Counted from the first letter of the stretch, positions 1-7,840 are shown. The stretch is 64,000 nt of DNA from Pelosinus sp. IPA-1 (GCF_030269905.1 NZ_BSVC01000001.1:620001-684000), one strand, 5' to 3'. Notes: generated by a model not told the origin, from the sequence alone. Made by a program: numbers and translations.

Positions 1-408
1 AGAGAAGTTATATTTGAGGTAGCGCAAACTTATAGAGACGCTAATTCTATGCCCGATTTGCCCAATTTAACTGTGAAGCAATATTACTATCTTGATGTTA
101 TAAGTCGGATGAATAATCCTACATATAGTAAAATAGCGGAAAAATTTAAAGTCACCAAACCGGCAGTCACGGCCCTTGTAAACAGACTTATTAACTTAGG
201 CTATCTGGGAAGAGTACAATCAGAAGAGGATCGGCGGGTTTATTATATTTGGATTAGTGATAAAGGCAAAAAATTGATTGAAATTAATAATAATGCTGCG
301 AATGCTTATGCCAGATATGTTGAAGGTTGCCTTACAAAAGATGAGCTAGAAAGCTATGCCCAAATATTAGAAAAAATAATTGCAGATTATACGTCGAAAA
401 AAGATTAG
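1..408 (+). CDS. MarR-family transcriptional regulator (5' end outside window)
   Basis: The reading frame is open from the first base, so the N-terminus lies upstream; an internal ATG at 49 is probably not the true start. The visible part is a MarR winged-helix: 'TYSKIAEKFKVTKPAVTALVNRL' fits the helix-turn-helix (helices 3-4) and 'RVQSEEDRRVYYIWISDKG' the beta wing with the usual DxR. MarR proteins are dimeric repressors, often ligand-responsive, that control nearby genes. The next gene, a condensation-like acyltransferase, starts 55 bp downstream on the same strand and is the obvious candidate target. The family call is firm; the ligand and target are unknown. Confidence 0.85.
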   Translation, partial: REVIFEVAQTYRDANSMPDLPNLTVKQYYYLDVISRMNNPTYSKIAEKFKVTKPAVTALVNRLINLGYLGRVQSEEDRRVYYIWISDKGKKLIEINNNAANAYARYVEGCLTKDELESYAQILEKIIADYTSKKD

Positions 409-463
409 TATTTTTTATAAAAATAGTTAATTTAGTTAAATTAATTATTTGGAGGAATCTATT

Positions 464-1753
464 ATGAAAAAAATCCCTATGTGTTTTCCAGTTGTCGCAC
501 AAGATGCCATTAATTATCTCATTGGTAAACACCTTGCAAACAGTCAGATCAGTTGTGTTTTAAGGCTTAAAGGAAGGATTAATGAGACAATGCTGAAACA
601 AGCCGTTCGTTTATCCTTAGATGTTGAGCCAATTCTAGGGTGTCGCCTTATAGAAAATGACAATAACCCTGTTTGGGAACTACGTGACGATCTTGACGAG
701 ATTGAATTGTGCTCTGTTATTGAAACCGATTCAGTTGATGTAGAATTGCAAAAATTTATTGGCGCTCGTTATGAGTTTGTCAGCGATTGTCAGCTAAAAG
801 TGAGAGTACTAAGGGCCGAATCAGATATAATTTGTGTGAAAATTAATCATGCATGTTCAGATGCGGGAGGACTCAAGCAGTACCTGAATCTATTAATATC
901 TATTTATGATTTACTATTCAAAGGGCAGCAGTATGTTGTTCAATTCAGATCGTCTTATAGTCGTGGTCAGGATCAGATTTTACGTATTCCTAATGCTGCT
1001 AACATAGTTGGTGAAATAGCAAAAACTGGGGTTAATCCTAGTCGCCCTACGGTAGCATTTCCTTGCAATCCAGGTGAGAATAAAGAACAAGCATTTATAC
1101 TGAAAAAATTGTACCCAGTTGATAAAATTGCTGACTACGCCCGAAAAAATGATGCCACGGTTAACGATGTTCTTTTAACTGCCTTTAATAGGGCTCTTCC
1201 TAAAATGGCGAAGATAGAAAATAAAACTATATCCGTATATATAACTATGGATTTGCGAAGATATTTAATTGATCATAAAACAGAAGCGATTTGTAATCTT
1301 TCGGCAATGCTGCCTGTTATGATTAGTAATGATTCGACTGAATCATTTGAAGCAACATTATCAAAGTTAGTGATAGAAACCAGGAAATTAAAGAGTAATA
1401 ATTCGGGAATAAAAAGCGCATATTTATTGGAAATGGCTCATGCAAAATTAAGTTTTAAGGATGGCAGTATTCGTTTTCAGCAGCGCCGAAAACAGACTTC
1501 TATGAACCAATTGTGTATTCCGACTTTTTCAAACGTTGGAATTATTGCGAAGGAAACAATGAAGTTTGGGCTATTAGAAGTTGCCGAATGTTATATAGTA
1601 GGACCAGCAGCATTTTCACCTGATTTTGGGATGGTGGCTAGTACCTATGAGAACACTATGACCTTAGCCGTGAACTTTTTTCAGTCGACAATGCAAAAAG
1701 AGACGATAGAACAATTTATTGATGCGATCTTAAATGAACTTCCCATTCATTGA
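464..1753 (+). CDS. Condensation-domain-like acyltransferase (NRPS C-domain / PapA superfamily)
   Basis: This 429-residue protein has the fold signature of the chloramphenicol acetyltransferase/condensation superfamily. The active-site motif HxxxDxG appears as 'NHACSDAGG' with His at about residue 129, followed by a long C-terminal half with 'VYITMDLRRY' typical of stand-alone condensation or alcohol acyltransferase-like proteins. I place the start at ATG 464 because GGAGG at 451-455 is correctly spaced; a TTG at 449 sits too close to it. It is a single-domain protein with no carrier or adenylation domain nearby, so it probably transfers an acyl group to a small molecule or lipid. Substrate cannot be inferred. 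It is probably co-expressed with or repressed by the preceding MarR gene. Confidence 0.7.
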   Translation: MKKIPMCFPVVAQDAINYLIGKHLANSQISCVLRLKGRINETMLKQAVRLSLDVEPILGCRLIENDNNPVWELRDDLDEIELCSVIETDSVDVELQKFIGARYEFVSDCQLKVRVLRAESDIICVKINHACSDAGGLKQYLNLLISIYDLLFKGQQYVVQFRSSYSRGQDQILRIPNAANIVGEIAKTGVNPSRPTVAFPCNPGENKEQAFILKKLYPVDKIADYARKNDATVNDVLLTAFNRALPKMAKIENKTISVYITMDLRRYLIDHKTEAICNLSAMLPVMISNDSTESFEATLSKLVIETRKLKSNNSGIKSAYLLEMAHAKLSFKDGSIRFQQRRKQTSMNQLCIPTFSNVGIIAKETMKFGLLEVAECYIVGPAAFSPDFGMVASTYENTMTLAVNFFQSTMQKETIEQFIDAILNELPIH

Positions 1754-1847
1754 TATCAGACAACCGTTCTTGGTTAATCTAGTCTGAGGTTTCTACAAAT
1801 TATTGGAATAATAAGGAGAAGTATATATTATCAGGGAGGCGTTATTC

Positions 1848-2133
1848 GTGGAAAATAAAACCTACTACGATCCAAAAACTAAAAATCACGATATAAACAG
1901 TCAAAATACTAACAAACCTAATCGTTTAATTCACGAGAAGTCCCCATACTTACTTCAACATGCCAATAATCCAGTAGACCGGTATCCATGGGGGGCAGAA
2001 GCGTTTCAGAAAGCACAGCGTGAGAATCGGCCTGTATTTTTGTCCGTAGGCTATTCCTAGTTATGCTTAAAATAATGTAAGGATGTTACTTTAATTTACA
2101 TGCCATTGGTGCCATGTCGCCTCATGGAACTAA
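1848..2133 (+). pseudogene. yyaL (DUF255) 5'-end fragment, copy 1, disrupted
   Basis: From GTG 1848 (SD AGGGAGG at 1833-1839) the frame encodes an unusual 25-residue leader and then the YyaL N-terminus ('[20 protein letters not shown]...'), stopping at TAG 2058 after 'GYS'. A 43-nt stretch (2058-2100) sits where one codon is expected. The frame then resumes at 2101 with TGCCATTGGTGCCATGTC (CHWCHV), identical to the intact gene at 8623-8640, and ends with codons for ASWN and TAA at 2131. It lacks the leader terminator seen before the other copies. Only about 10% of the family length is present, so it has no plausible YyaL function. It is the most distant from the intact gene and the most damaged of the three fragments. 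Confidence 0.8.
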
Positions 2134-2157
2134 ATATAAAAAACTATAGTAGATATA

Positions 2158-2184
2158 GCCAGCAATTTATGTGCTGGTTTTTAT
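2158..2184 (+). terminator. Rho-independent terminator after yyaL fragment 1
   Basis: CCAGCA and TGCTGG arms followed by TTTTTA. Nearly the same hairpin (CCAGCA..TGCTGG, then TTTTTgTATTTGCAG) follows fragment 3 at 6981-7007, suggesting it belongs to the repeated unit. Confidence 0.7.
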
Positions 2185-2267
2185 ATTTGCAGCCTGCAAT
2201 AATATACTATACGCACTTATTTTTTTGATATATGATTCATGATAATAACATTAGAGGAGCTTATATC

Positions 2268-2867
2268 ATGGACATTACATCTTTCTTAATATACTGCGTT
2301 ATTATAACATTTACCCCTGGACCTACCAATATTGTTATATTGTCAACGGTACAGGGGTTTGGAATGAAAAAAGCTATGGAATACACATATGGAGCTACAA
2401 TTGCCTTTGGTGCCTTACTTGCCATTTCCGCTATATTAAATACCGTGCTTGTGGTCGTAATCCCTCAAATTTTGATTATAATGCAGATAAGCGGAAGCCT
2501 TTATATTCTGTATTTGGCTTATCAGATATATAATATTGATGCATCAGGAACAAATGTAGAACAAGTTGCTACCTATAGGTCAGGTTTTATTATGCAGTTT
2601 GTAAATCCCAAGGTGGTGTTGTTTACAATGACGGTAATCCCAAGTTTTGTTATGCCATACTACAGTGAACCCTATACATTAGCAATTTTTGTTGCAATTA
2701 TTACCGCGGTTGGCTTTTTAGCATTTGTCACTTGGGTACTTTTCGGGGCGATTTTCAAGGAACTCCTGCTGAAGTATAAAAAGCTAGTTAATGTAAGTAT
2801 GTCACTCTTTCTAATCTATTCTGCTATAATAGGTTCGGGACTAGTTGAGATTATTAGGAGATGGTGA
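2268..2867 (+). CDS. LysE/RhtB-family amino-acid exporter
   Basis: A 199-residue membrane protein with about six hydrophobic segments and the LysE signature near the N-terminus ('FTPGPTNIVILSTVQGFGMKKAMEYTYGA'), as in RhtB/LeuE-type exporters of amino acids and related small molecules. The start is ATG 2268 with AGAGGAG at 2253-2259; an upstream ATG at 2232 has no SD. The end overlaps the SD region of the AraC gene (start 2869, 1 nt after the stop), so the two are transcribed and probably translated together. With the following DUF2000 gene this is a three-gene unit. The substrate is not predictable from sequence. First gene of cassette 1 between yyaL fragments. Confidence 0.85.
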   Translation: MDITSFLIYCVIITFTPGPTNIVILSTVQGFGMKKAMEYTYGATIAFGALLAISAILNTVLVVVIPQILIIMQISGSLYILYLAYQIYNIDASGTNVEQVATYRSGFIMQFVNPKVVLFTMTVIPSFVMPYYSEPYTLAIFVAIITAVGFLAFVTWVLFGAIFKELLLKYKKLVNVSMSLFLIYSAIIGSGLVEIIRRW

Positions 2868-2868
2868 T

Positions 2869-3645
2869 ATGGAAAAATTCATATATAAAAAATCATCGGA
2901 TATTACTGTGCTATCAGCTAGTTTTACTGATTTCGCATATAAAAAGCATTGCCATGAGGAATACGCATTAGGTGTAACTCTACGTGGCATTCAACAGTAC
3001 AATTTAGGTGGCAGTTTACATTCATCATATGAGAATGGGGTTATGCTCTTTAATCCTGAACAGATACATGACGGCAGGGCGCATGATAGTACGGGTCTTG
3101 ATTATGTTATGCTATATATTGAGCCAAAACTGTTTTTGGAGATGCTTGGGAAGAAAGATGTGGTTCGTTTTGCATCCCCAATTGTCTATAATCAAGCTCT
3201 TAGGAATAGTATCTTAAATCTTTCAAGTGCAATTCTAAGTGGAAAAGGTGAATCCTTGTGTAGTGAATTGCTCCTATCCCTTGTAGATAACTTTAATCCA
3301 ACTAATATTTGTACAACGTACAAAAACGATAATAAACTAATTAAAAAAGCAAAGGAAATGATTTATTCTAAATTAGAAAATGTACTGAGTCTTGATGAAA
3401 TTTGCAAAGAACTTGCCATGTCAAAGTTTCAGTTTATCAGATTATTTAATACCAATATTGGAATTTCACCATATCAATATTTTATATTTTGCAAGGTAAA
3501 TCGTGCAAAGCAGTTACTGGAAAAAAACAAAGATATTTATGCGGCTATAGCAGAGTGTGGTTTTGTTGATTTATCCCATTTAAATAAGCATTTTAAAAGA
3601 ATATATGGAATAACAGCATTTGAATATATATCACATTTAAATTGA
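2869..3645 (+). CDS. AraC-family transcriptional regulator
   Basis: 258 residues: an N-terminal cupin-like sensing domain ('HCHEEYALGVTLRGIQQYNLGG', 'LFNPEQIHDGRAHD') and a C-terminal pair of AraC helix-turn-helix motifs ('LSLDEICKELAMSKFQFIRLFN', 'IYAAIAECGFVDLSHLNKHFKRIYGITAFEY'). The start at ATG 2869 has AGGAG at 2856-2860. Members with this layout commonly regulate an adjacent LysE-type exporter, which here lies immediately upstream in the same operon. Family assignment is secure; the effector is unknown. Confidence 0.88.
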   Translation: MEKFIYKKSSDITVLSASFTDFAYKKHCHEEYALGVTLRGIQQYNLGGSLHSSYENGVMLFNPEQIHDGRAHDSTGLDYVMLYIEPKLFLEMLGKKDVVRFASPIVYNQALRNSILNLSSAILSGKGESLCSELLLSLVDNFNPTNICTTYKNDNKLIKKAKEMIYSKLENVLSLDEICKELAMSKFQFIRLFNTNIGISPYQYFIFCKVNRAKQLLEKNKDIYAAIAECGFVDLSHLNKHFKRIYGITAFEYISHLN

Positions 3646-3659
3646 GGAAGAGGTTTAAA

Positions 3660-4067
3660 ATGGAATTTGATACTAAGCTTGTAGTTATACTTAGAGATGA
3701 CCTTTTAACATGGCAAAAACTAAATGTTACAGCATTTTTAATGAGTGGAATTGGAGCCACTCAAAATATTATTGGTGAATCTTATGTTGATGCTGATGGG
3801 GCAACCTATCTTCCGATGTCACAACAGCCAATTGTTGTTTATTCTGCCAGTGGAGAAGAGATGAAAGAGGTATTGAAAAAGGCTCTTACTAAAGAAGTAA
3901 ATATAAATATCTACACTGAAGAACTTTTTAAGACTTTTAACGACGAGGACAATCGTACCAAGGTCGCTGAGTATAAAACTGATGACTTAAATCTTGTAGG
4001 TATTGGTATGATAGGCAAGAAAAATCATGTTAGCAAGCTGGCAAAAGGACTTAAACTGCATGATTAG
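3660..4067 (+). CDS. DUF2000 family protein
   Basis: 135 residues resembling the DUF2000 family: 'DTKLVVILRDDLLTWQKLNVTAFLMSG' at the N-terminus and 'YVDADGATYLPMSQQPIVVYSA' in the middle. The start at ATG 3660 is preceded by GAGGAAGAGG; an earlier ATG at 3642 overlaps the AraC gene and has no SD. DUF2000 genes are often found beside AraC regulators and LysE-type exporters, as here, but I know of no established activity. Last gene of cassette 1; no terminator is obvious until 4182. Confidence 0.75.
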   Translation: MEFDTKLVVILRDDLLTWQKLNVTAFLMSGIGATQNIIGESYVDADGATYLPMSQQPIVVYSASGEEMKEVLKKALTKEVNINIYTEELFKTFNDEDNRTKVAEYKTDDLNLVGIGMIGKKNHVSKLAKGLKLHD

Positions 4068-4181
4068 AATAAGTATAATATGTGTTTGAGTGAACCATAT
4101 TGGGGTATGCGGACAGTTTGGTGGTTCAAGATATTTAATGGTTTGAATCGCATACTCTCAAAGTGAGCAGTGAAGAATAGA

Positions 4182-4213
4182 AAAAGTATTAGCGTAATGC
4201 TGATACTTTTTTT
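4182..4213 (+). terminator. Intrinsic terminator preceding yyaL fragment 2
   Basis: AAGTATTAGC and GCTGATACTT arms with a 5-nt loop, followed by seven T. The same hairpin precedes fragment 3 (6681-6712) and the intact yyaL (8372-8403), so it is part of the repeated leader and also closes the upstream cassette. Confidence 0.8.
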
Positions 4214-4269
4214 GTGCATACTAACTAGGAGCGTGCCATGTAATGGAACTGATTTAAAGGGGTGATTTC

Positions 4270-4458
4270 GTGGACAAAAAGACCAATAAATTAATAAATG
4301 AAAAGAGTCCGTATTTGCTCCAACATGCTTATAATCCAGTAGAGTGGTATCCTTGGTGCGATGAAGCCTTTGAAAAAGCAAGGCGAGAAGATAAGCCAGT
4401 GTTCTTCAGTAGTGGATATTCATGCTGCCATTGATGGCGTGTCGCCTCATGGAACTAA
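4270..4458 (+). pseudogene. yyaL (DUF255) 5'-end fragment, copy 2, nonsense mutation
   Basis: GTG 4270 follows GGGGTGATTTC, the same leader as copy 3. The frame encodes 54 residues of the YyaL N-terminus ('[20 protein letters not shown]...') and stops at TGA 4432, where the catalytic CHWCHV motif should read Trp (TGG to TGA). Read through, the frame continues W-R-V-A-S-W-N and stops at TAA 4456-4458, the same tail as copies 1 and 3. It is therefore a decayed version of the same 62-codon unit and not an independent truncation. It probably encodes no functional protein. Confidence 0.8.
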
Positions 4459-4786
4459 TTTGTTTGTACTTATCTAGTCTATTATGAATCAAATGTAATT
4501 ACTTATCGTTCATTAATGTAAAATAGTAACAGAATGTCTCCCAAAAATTAAGTGATGCTTCAAAAGAGTCATTACATTACAACTAATATAATGGCATATC
4601 ATATTATCATCGAATTTTAGATTTCTTAATTTTTTACAAAGCCCATATTAATATAAGAGACAAGATAACTCAGCACGAATATGTGCTGAATTTTTTTATT
4701 TAAAGGATAAATCCGATGCAAGATTAAATATTATAATAGGGTCGTATGATATACCCCTAAAATGGTATTGCAAAGGAGTGCAGAGC
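4459..4786 (+). other. Intergenic stretch between yyaL fragment 2 and cassette 2
   Basis: About 330 bp, very A+T-rich, with no reading frame I would defend. The only clear element is the terminator at 4670-4697. The first gene of cassette 2 has AAAGGAG at 4772-4778. Confidence 0.5.
4670..4697 (+). terminator. Terminator downstream of yyaL fragment 2
   Basis: TCAGCAC and GTGCTGA arms followed by seven T; a diverged counterpart of the hairpins at 2158-2184 and 6981-7007. Confidence 0.65.
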
Positions 4787-5620
4787 ATGTCAATTATTAG
4801 ACACCGCATTAAAGAAATTGAAAATATTACGCCTTGGGGTAATACTGAGTCAGGATATTTTCTGCACTGGTTTGGGCTGACAGATTCACATTATTGGATT
4901 TCATTTGGACAAAATGAATTATTGCGATACAGTGATGATTTTATTAAAAAATACAAAATGGATGCGACGTTCCCATATGTCAATTACCAGTTTGCCCGAA
5001 TTTATGATGACTTTTTTTCAATACTTGATAAGGTAATAGTTCCTATTCCATTTAATGTCTTTTCATACATTGATAATATGGAGAAGTTTGATGTGTTTAG
5101 GAAATCCCTGTATTTATGGATAAATAATGTATGGAATGAAGAAGATGAGCAGTATGATGAAATCTATGCACCCGCTCGTGATTGGGTTCATAGTAGAAGA
5201 CTAGATTCAGGATATTTAGTTGGTGCGCCTGATATTTATTTTTTTGCAAGTGATGGCAAAGTTTATATCCGTTGGTATTGTGATTATAAAGACCAAGAAG
5301 GAATTGCGATGTGGAAAGAACTAAAAGGCGAATATGTCATGAATTATAGTATCTTTATTGATGAAGTAAAACAATCATTTGAGTTATTCTGGAATTCTAT
5401 GGATGAAAGAGTAGAAGAAGTGCTTTCAAATTGGTCTCGTGACAATATACATATTGATAAGAAATTACTATTAAAAAATCATAATGAATTAAAGAGTGTG
5501 TATCAATCGTCCATAAAATATATTTTTTCAAGTGAGTTTGCATCATCAATTTCATATAAGACAGATTATTGGGATAATATTGAGAATAAGATAAAACTGA
5601 TATTGAAATCAACAAAGTAA
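4787..5620 (+). CDS. DUF5984-like protein (possible immunity protein)
   Basis: 277 residues, soluble and rich in aromatic residues. The opening 'IIRHRIKEIENITPWGNTESGYFLHWFGLTDSHYWISFG' resembles the DUF5984 family, which I recall as small-genome-context proteins often found in toxin/immunity neighbourhoods. The start at ATG 4787 has AAAGGAG 8 nt upstream; a GTG at 4778 lies inside that SD. Its neighbours are an uncharacterised 147-residue protein and a barstar-like protein, so an immunity role is plausible but inferred from context only. No cognate toxin is visible in the window. Confidence 0.55.
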   Translation: MSIIRHRIKEIENITPWGNTESGYFLHWFGLTDSHYWISFGQNELLRYSDDFIKKYKMDATFPYVNYQFARIYDDFFSILDKVIVPIPFNVFSYIDNMEKFDVFRKSLYLWINNVWNEEDEQYDEIYAPARDWVHSRRLDSGYLVGAPDIYFFASDGKVYIRWYCDYKDQEGIAMWKELKGEYVMNYSIFIDEVKQSFELFWNSMDERVEEVLSNWSRDNIHIDKKLLLKNHNELKSVYQSSIKYIFSSEFASSISYKTDYWDNIENKIKLILKSTK

Positions 5621-5727
5621 TAAAACCCAGGGAATAAATGGTAGATTGAGTGTGGTAGAATGATGATTACTTCTTTGCCTTGTGCTATTATTGAGAGAAA
5701 ATTAGTAATGAGGGGAGGATGGTTCTG

Positions 5728-6171
5728 ATGTCTATTTCAGCATCTATAGATATTAAATTAGCTTTTCGGGACAGTCAGACCATATCAAAAGTGGCATTAA
5801 TCCAAAGCCTGTTGGATTTCGGATGGACTTTTAAGGATTGTGGAAATATGACCTATTTACCGATTGGTGATGAAGATAAATTTGATTGGAAGACTGAGAA
5901 TATTAGCGTAGAATCGCTGATGGTGTTATTAAATGAGAAAGAAAAAAGAGACGAGCAAATTGGTGTCGCTATGACATGGAAAGACAGTGGCATTGGAGGG
6001 GATGTCCTTTTAATGAAAAATGGTGAAATATCTGTTAGTTTAACTATAAATAGAAGAGTGATAATTGATAGTGATATTACAGATGTAAACTGGTATTTAG
6101 TCAAATTGCTACCAGCCTTAAATGATAACAATCTTATAGTCGAATCATTTTCGTATGAAGAGCATATATAG
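5728..6171 (+). CDS. Uncharacterised protein in immunity-like cassette
   Basis: 147 residues, not recognised. It is soluble, mixed alpha/beta by composition, acidic, with the segment 'KVALIQSLLDFGWTFKDCGNMTYLPIGDEDKFDWK' and a C-terminal 'VNWYLVKLLPALNDNNLIVESFSYEEHI' that recalls small immunity proteins. ATG 5728 is preferred over ATG 5719 because GGGGAGG (5712-5718) is correctly spaced only for the former. It lies between a DUF5984-like gene and a barstar-like gene on the same strand with short gaps, so it is probably part of the same transcript. Function unknown. Confidence 0.55.
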   Translation: MSISASIDIKLAFRDSQTISKVALIQSLLDFGWTFKDCGNMTYLPIGDEDKFDWKTENISVESLMVLLNEKEKRDEQIGVAMTWKDSGIGGDVLLMKNGEISVSLTINRRVIIDSDITDVNWYLVKLLPALNDNNLIVESFSYEEHI

Positions 6172-6239
6172 ATTTGTTTAGCTGTACATAAGCGGAATGA
6201 GTGGGCGGACAGGCTGTTCGCTATTAATTGGGGAGAGCT

Positions 6240-6635
6240 ATGAATAAGAAGAAAATAATAATAGATGGAAATAGATATAATGATATTGATGGATTCTACG
6301 ATGAAGTGGATAAGGTGCTTACAAAAGGACTGACGTGGAGGACTGGACATAATTTAGATGCTTTTAATGACTTGTTGCGCGGAGGGTTTGGCGTACACGA
6401 ATATGGAGAAGCAATCGTTATTATATGGGAAAACGCAACAAAAAGTAGAGTTAATTTCGGATATGATGCAACTATTAAACATTACGAAAGAATGTTAACG
6501 AGATGTCATCCGACAAATGTGAACAATGTAAGTTATTTGTTAGAAGATGCGAAACAGAAAAAGGGCGAAACATTATTTGAAATAATCATCAAGATAATTC
6601 AAAGCCATGACAATATTGAATTGAAGCTAAAATAA
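6240..6635 (+). CDS. Barstar-family (ribonuclease inhibitor-like) protein
   Basis: 131 residues with a barstar-like layout: 'IIIDGNRYNDIDGFYDEVDKVL' (beta strand, then helix) followed by 'TWRTGHNLDAFNDLLRGGFG', matching the conserved G-x-NLDAFxDLL block that contacts the ribonuclease active site in barstar. It is longer than classical barstar (about 90 residues) at its C-terminus. The start is ATG 6240 with GGGGAGAG just upstream. Barstar-family proteins inhibit secreted or contact-delivered RNases; no barnase-like gene is present here, so this looks like an orphan immunity gene. Last gene of cassette 2. Confidence 0.78.
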   Translation: MNKKKIIIDGNRYNDIDGFYDEVDKVLTKGLTWRTGHNLDAFNDLLRGGFGVHEYGEAIVIIWENATKSRVNFGYDATIKHYERMLTRCHPTNVNNVSYLLEDAKQKKGETLFEIIIKIIQSHDNIELKLK

Positions 6636-6680
6636 ATATACAAATGTATGAAGAGGTTATTAATGCTTGATTATAGGTAA

Positions 6681-6712
6681 AAAAGTATTAGCGTAATGCT
6701 GATGCTTTTTTT
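6681..6712 (+). terminator. Intrinsic terminator preceding yyaL fragment 3
   Basis: AAAGTATTAGC and GCTGATGCTTT arms with a 5-nt loop and a T7 tract; counterpart of 4182-4213 and 8372-8403. Confidence 0.8.
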
Positions 6713-6768
6713 GTACATACTAAATGTAAACATGCCATGTAGTGTAACTGACATAAAGGGGTGATTTC

Positions 6769-6957
6769 GTGGACAAAAAGCCCAACAGGCTGATAAAAGA
6801 AAAGAGTCCGTATTTGCTCCAACATGCCTACAACCCAGTGGATTGGTACACTTGGGATGATGAAGCATTTGAGATAGCTAAACGCGAAGATAAGCCCGTG
6901 TTCTTGAGTAGTGGATATAGCGCCTGTCATTGGTGCCACGTCTCCTCGTGGAACTAA
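6769..6957 (+). CDS. yyaL (DUF255) 5'-end fragment, copy 3: intact 62-residue mini-ORF
   Basis: GTG 6769 with leader GGGGTGATTTC encodes a 62-residue peptide colinear with the first ~57 residues of YyaL ('[21 protein letters not shown]'), including the thioredoxin-like CHWCHV motif (codons 6925-6942), and ends in S-S-W-N-stop. Full-length YyaL proteins are about 680 residues, so this lacks most of the thioredoxin fold and all of the helical domain. Unlike copies 1 and 2 it has no internal stop. It is either a young remnant or a small expressed peptide; the shared tail with the broken copies favours a remnant of one repeated unit. By eye it is about three-quarters identical to the intact protein over the shared segment. 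Confidence 0.6.
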   Translation: MDKKPNRLIKEKSPYLLQHAYNPVDWYTWDDEAFEIAKREDKPVFLSSGYSACHWCHVSSWN

Positions 6958-6980
6958 TTTAAATTGTAATTTATGAGGTA

Positions 6981-7007
6981 AAACCAGCATAAAAAGTGCT
7001 GGTTTTT
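6981..7007 (+). terminator. Terminator after yyaL fragment 3
   Basis: AAACCAGCA and TGCTGGTTT arms, T5 tract. Almost the same sequence as the hairpin at 2158-2184. Confidence 0.75.
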
Positions 7008-7105
7008 GTATTTGCAGGATAAATATGGAATGTAGCGAATGCTCTAAATTAGAGAATGAATATTGCGGCAGATTACTCTTAAGACAGATTTGAAAGGAAA
7101 GTAAT

Positions 7106-7543
7106 ATGATAACGATAAAACCTATTACTATTTCAGATATTGAACGTTATGCTATTCTATGCGACGAATTGTTTAACTCCAAAACAAATTTAGTCAAGTT
7201 AGAAGTAGTATTGACTAAACTCATCAGCAATCCTGATTATATTTTGGTGGGAGCAGAAAGCGAAAGTGGGGAATTGCTTGGTTCAGTAATGGGTATTACC
7301 TGTTTTGATACAGTTGGGGAGTGTCGTCCATTTATGGTATTAGAAAATCTAATAGTAAGGGAGAATTGTAGACGGTTAGGTATTGGTAAAAAGTTAGTAG
7401 AATATATTGAAGTGCAAGCTCGTGAGAAAAGCTGTTACTTCATAATGTTAATGTCTCTAATCAAACGAAAAGAAGCACACCAATTCTACGAGACTTTAGG
7501 TTATTCAGCTGATATTGCTAAAGGTTATAAAAAATATTTGTGA
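7106..7543 (+). CDS. GNAT-family N-acetyltransferase
   Basis: 145 residues with the GNAT acetyl-CoA binding motif A as 'NLIVRENCRRLGIGKKLVEYIEVQA' (R-x-x-G-x-G/A) and motif B near 'AHQFYETLGY'. ATG 7106 has AAAGGAAAG upstream. The family acetylates amino groups of small molecules, antibiotics or proteins; nothing in the sequence fixes the substrate. It is the first gene of cassette 3, between yyaL fragment 3 and the intact yyaL. Confidence 0.85.
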   Translation: MITIKPITISDIERYAILCDELFNSKTNLVKLEVVLTKLISNPDYILVGAESESGELLGSVMGITCFDTVGECRPFMVLENLIVRENCRRLGIGKKLVEYIEVQAREKSCYFIMLMSLIKRKEAHQFYETLGYSADIAKGYKKYL

Positions 7544-7631
7544 GGAAGAGCTGGAATGGCTCTGTTGCTTCGGTTTTTTGTTAGGAAATATATGGGAACG
7601 ATTTTATTGTATTCAATAAAGAGTTGTCAGT

Positions 7632-7691
7632 GGGGACGGTACCTTTTGCAGCCTTTCTAATATAGAACAGTGACAATTTAGTACCGTCCCC
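7632..7691. repeat. REP-like palindromic element
   Basis: GGGGACGGTAC at 7632-7642 is the exact reverse complement of GTACCGTCCCC at 7681-7691, with a 38-nt centre. Palindromes with a GGGGACGG core are widespread in Firmicutes and Negativicutes and are usually attributed to REP-associated or IS200/IS605-type transposases. No transposase is encoded beside it. Confidence 0.7.
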
Positions 7692-7840
7692 TGCTGAGTG
7701 GCAAGTGTTCGAAGTGTGGGCAATGGACTACTGACAGCGATAAACCAGACGCAGTTAAAGGCTTGTGCAATGGTGGTATATTTAACGGTGATTTACTTTG
7801 TGACGAGTGCTTGCCAGGACATCATAGATGGACGTTTTAA
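7682..7840 (+). pseudogene. 3' remnant of a small zinc-ribbon-like gene
   Basis: The frame after a stop at 7679-7681 encodes a ~52-codon tail with two CxxC pairs: 'KCSKCGQWTT' and 'LCDECLPGHHRWTF', ending at TAA 7838. There is no credible start codon or SD, and the frame begins inside the right arm of the REP-like palindrome. The simplest reading is that the 5' part of a small zinc-binding protein gene was lost when the palindrome arrived. Function unknown. Confidence 0.4.

Noticed and set aside
1848-6957. yyaL fragments as an insertion sequence or MITE
   Set aside because: No terminal inverted repeats or target-site duplications were found, and the fragments clearly derive from yyaL coding sequence.
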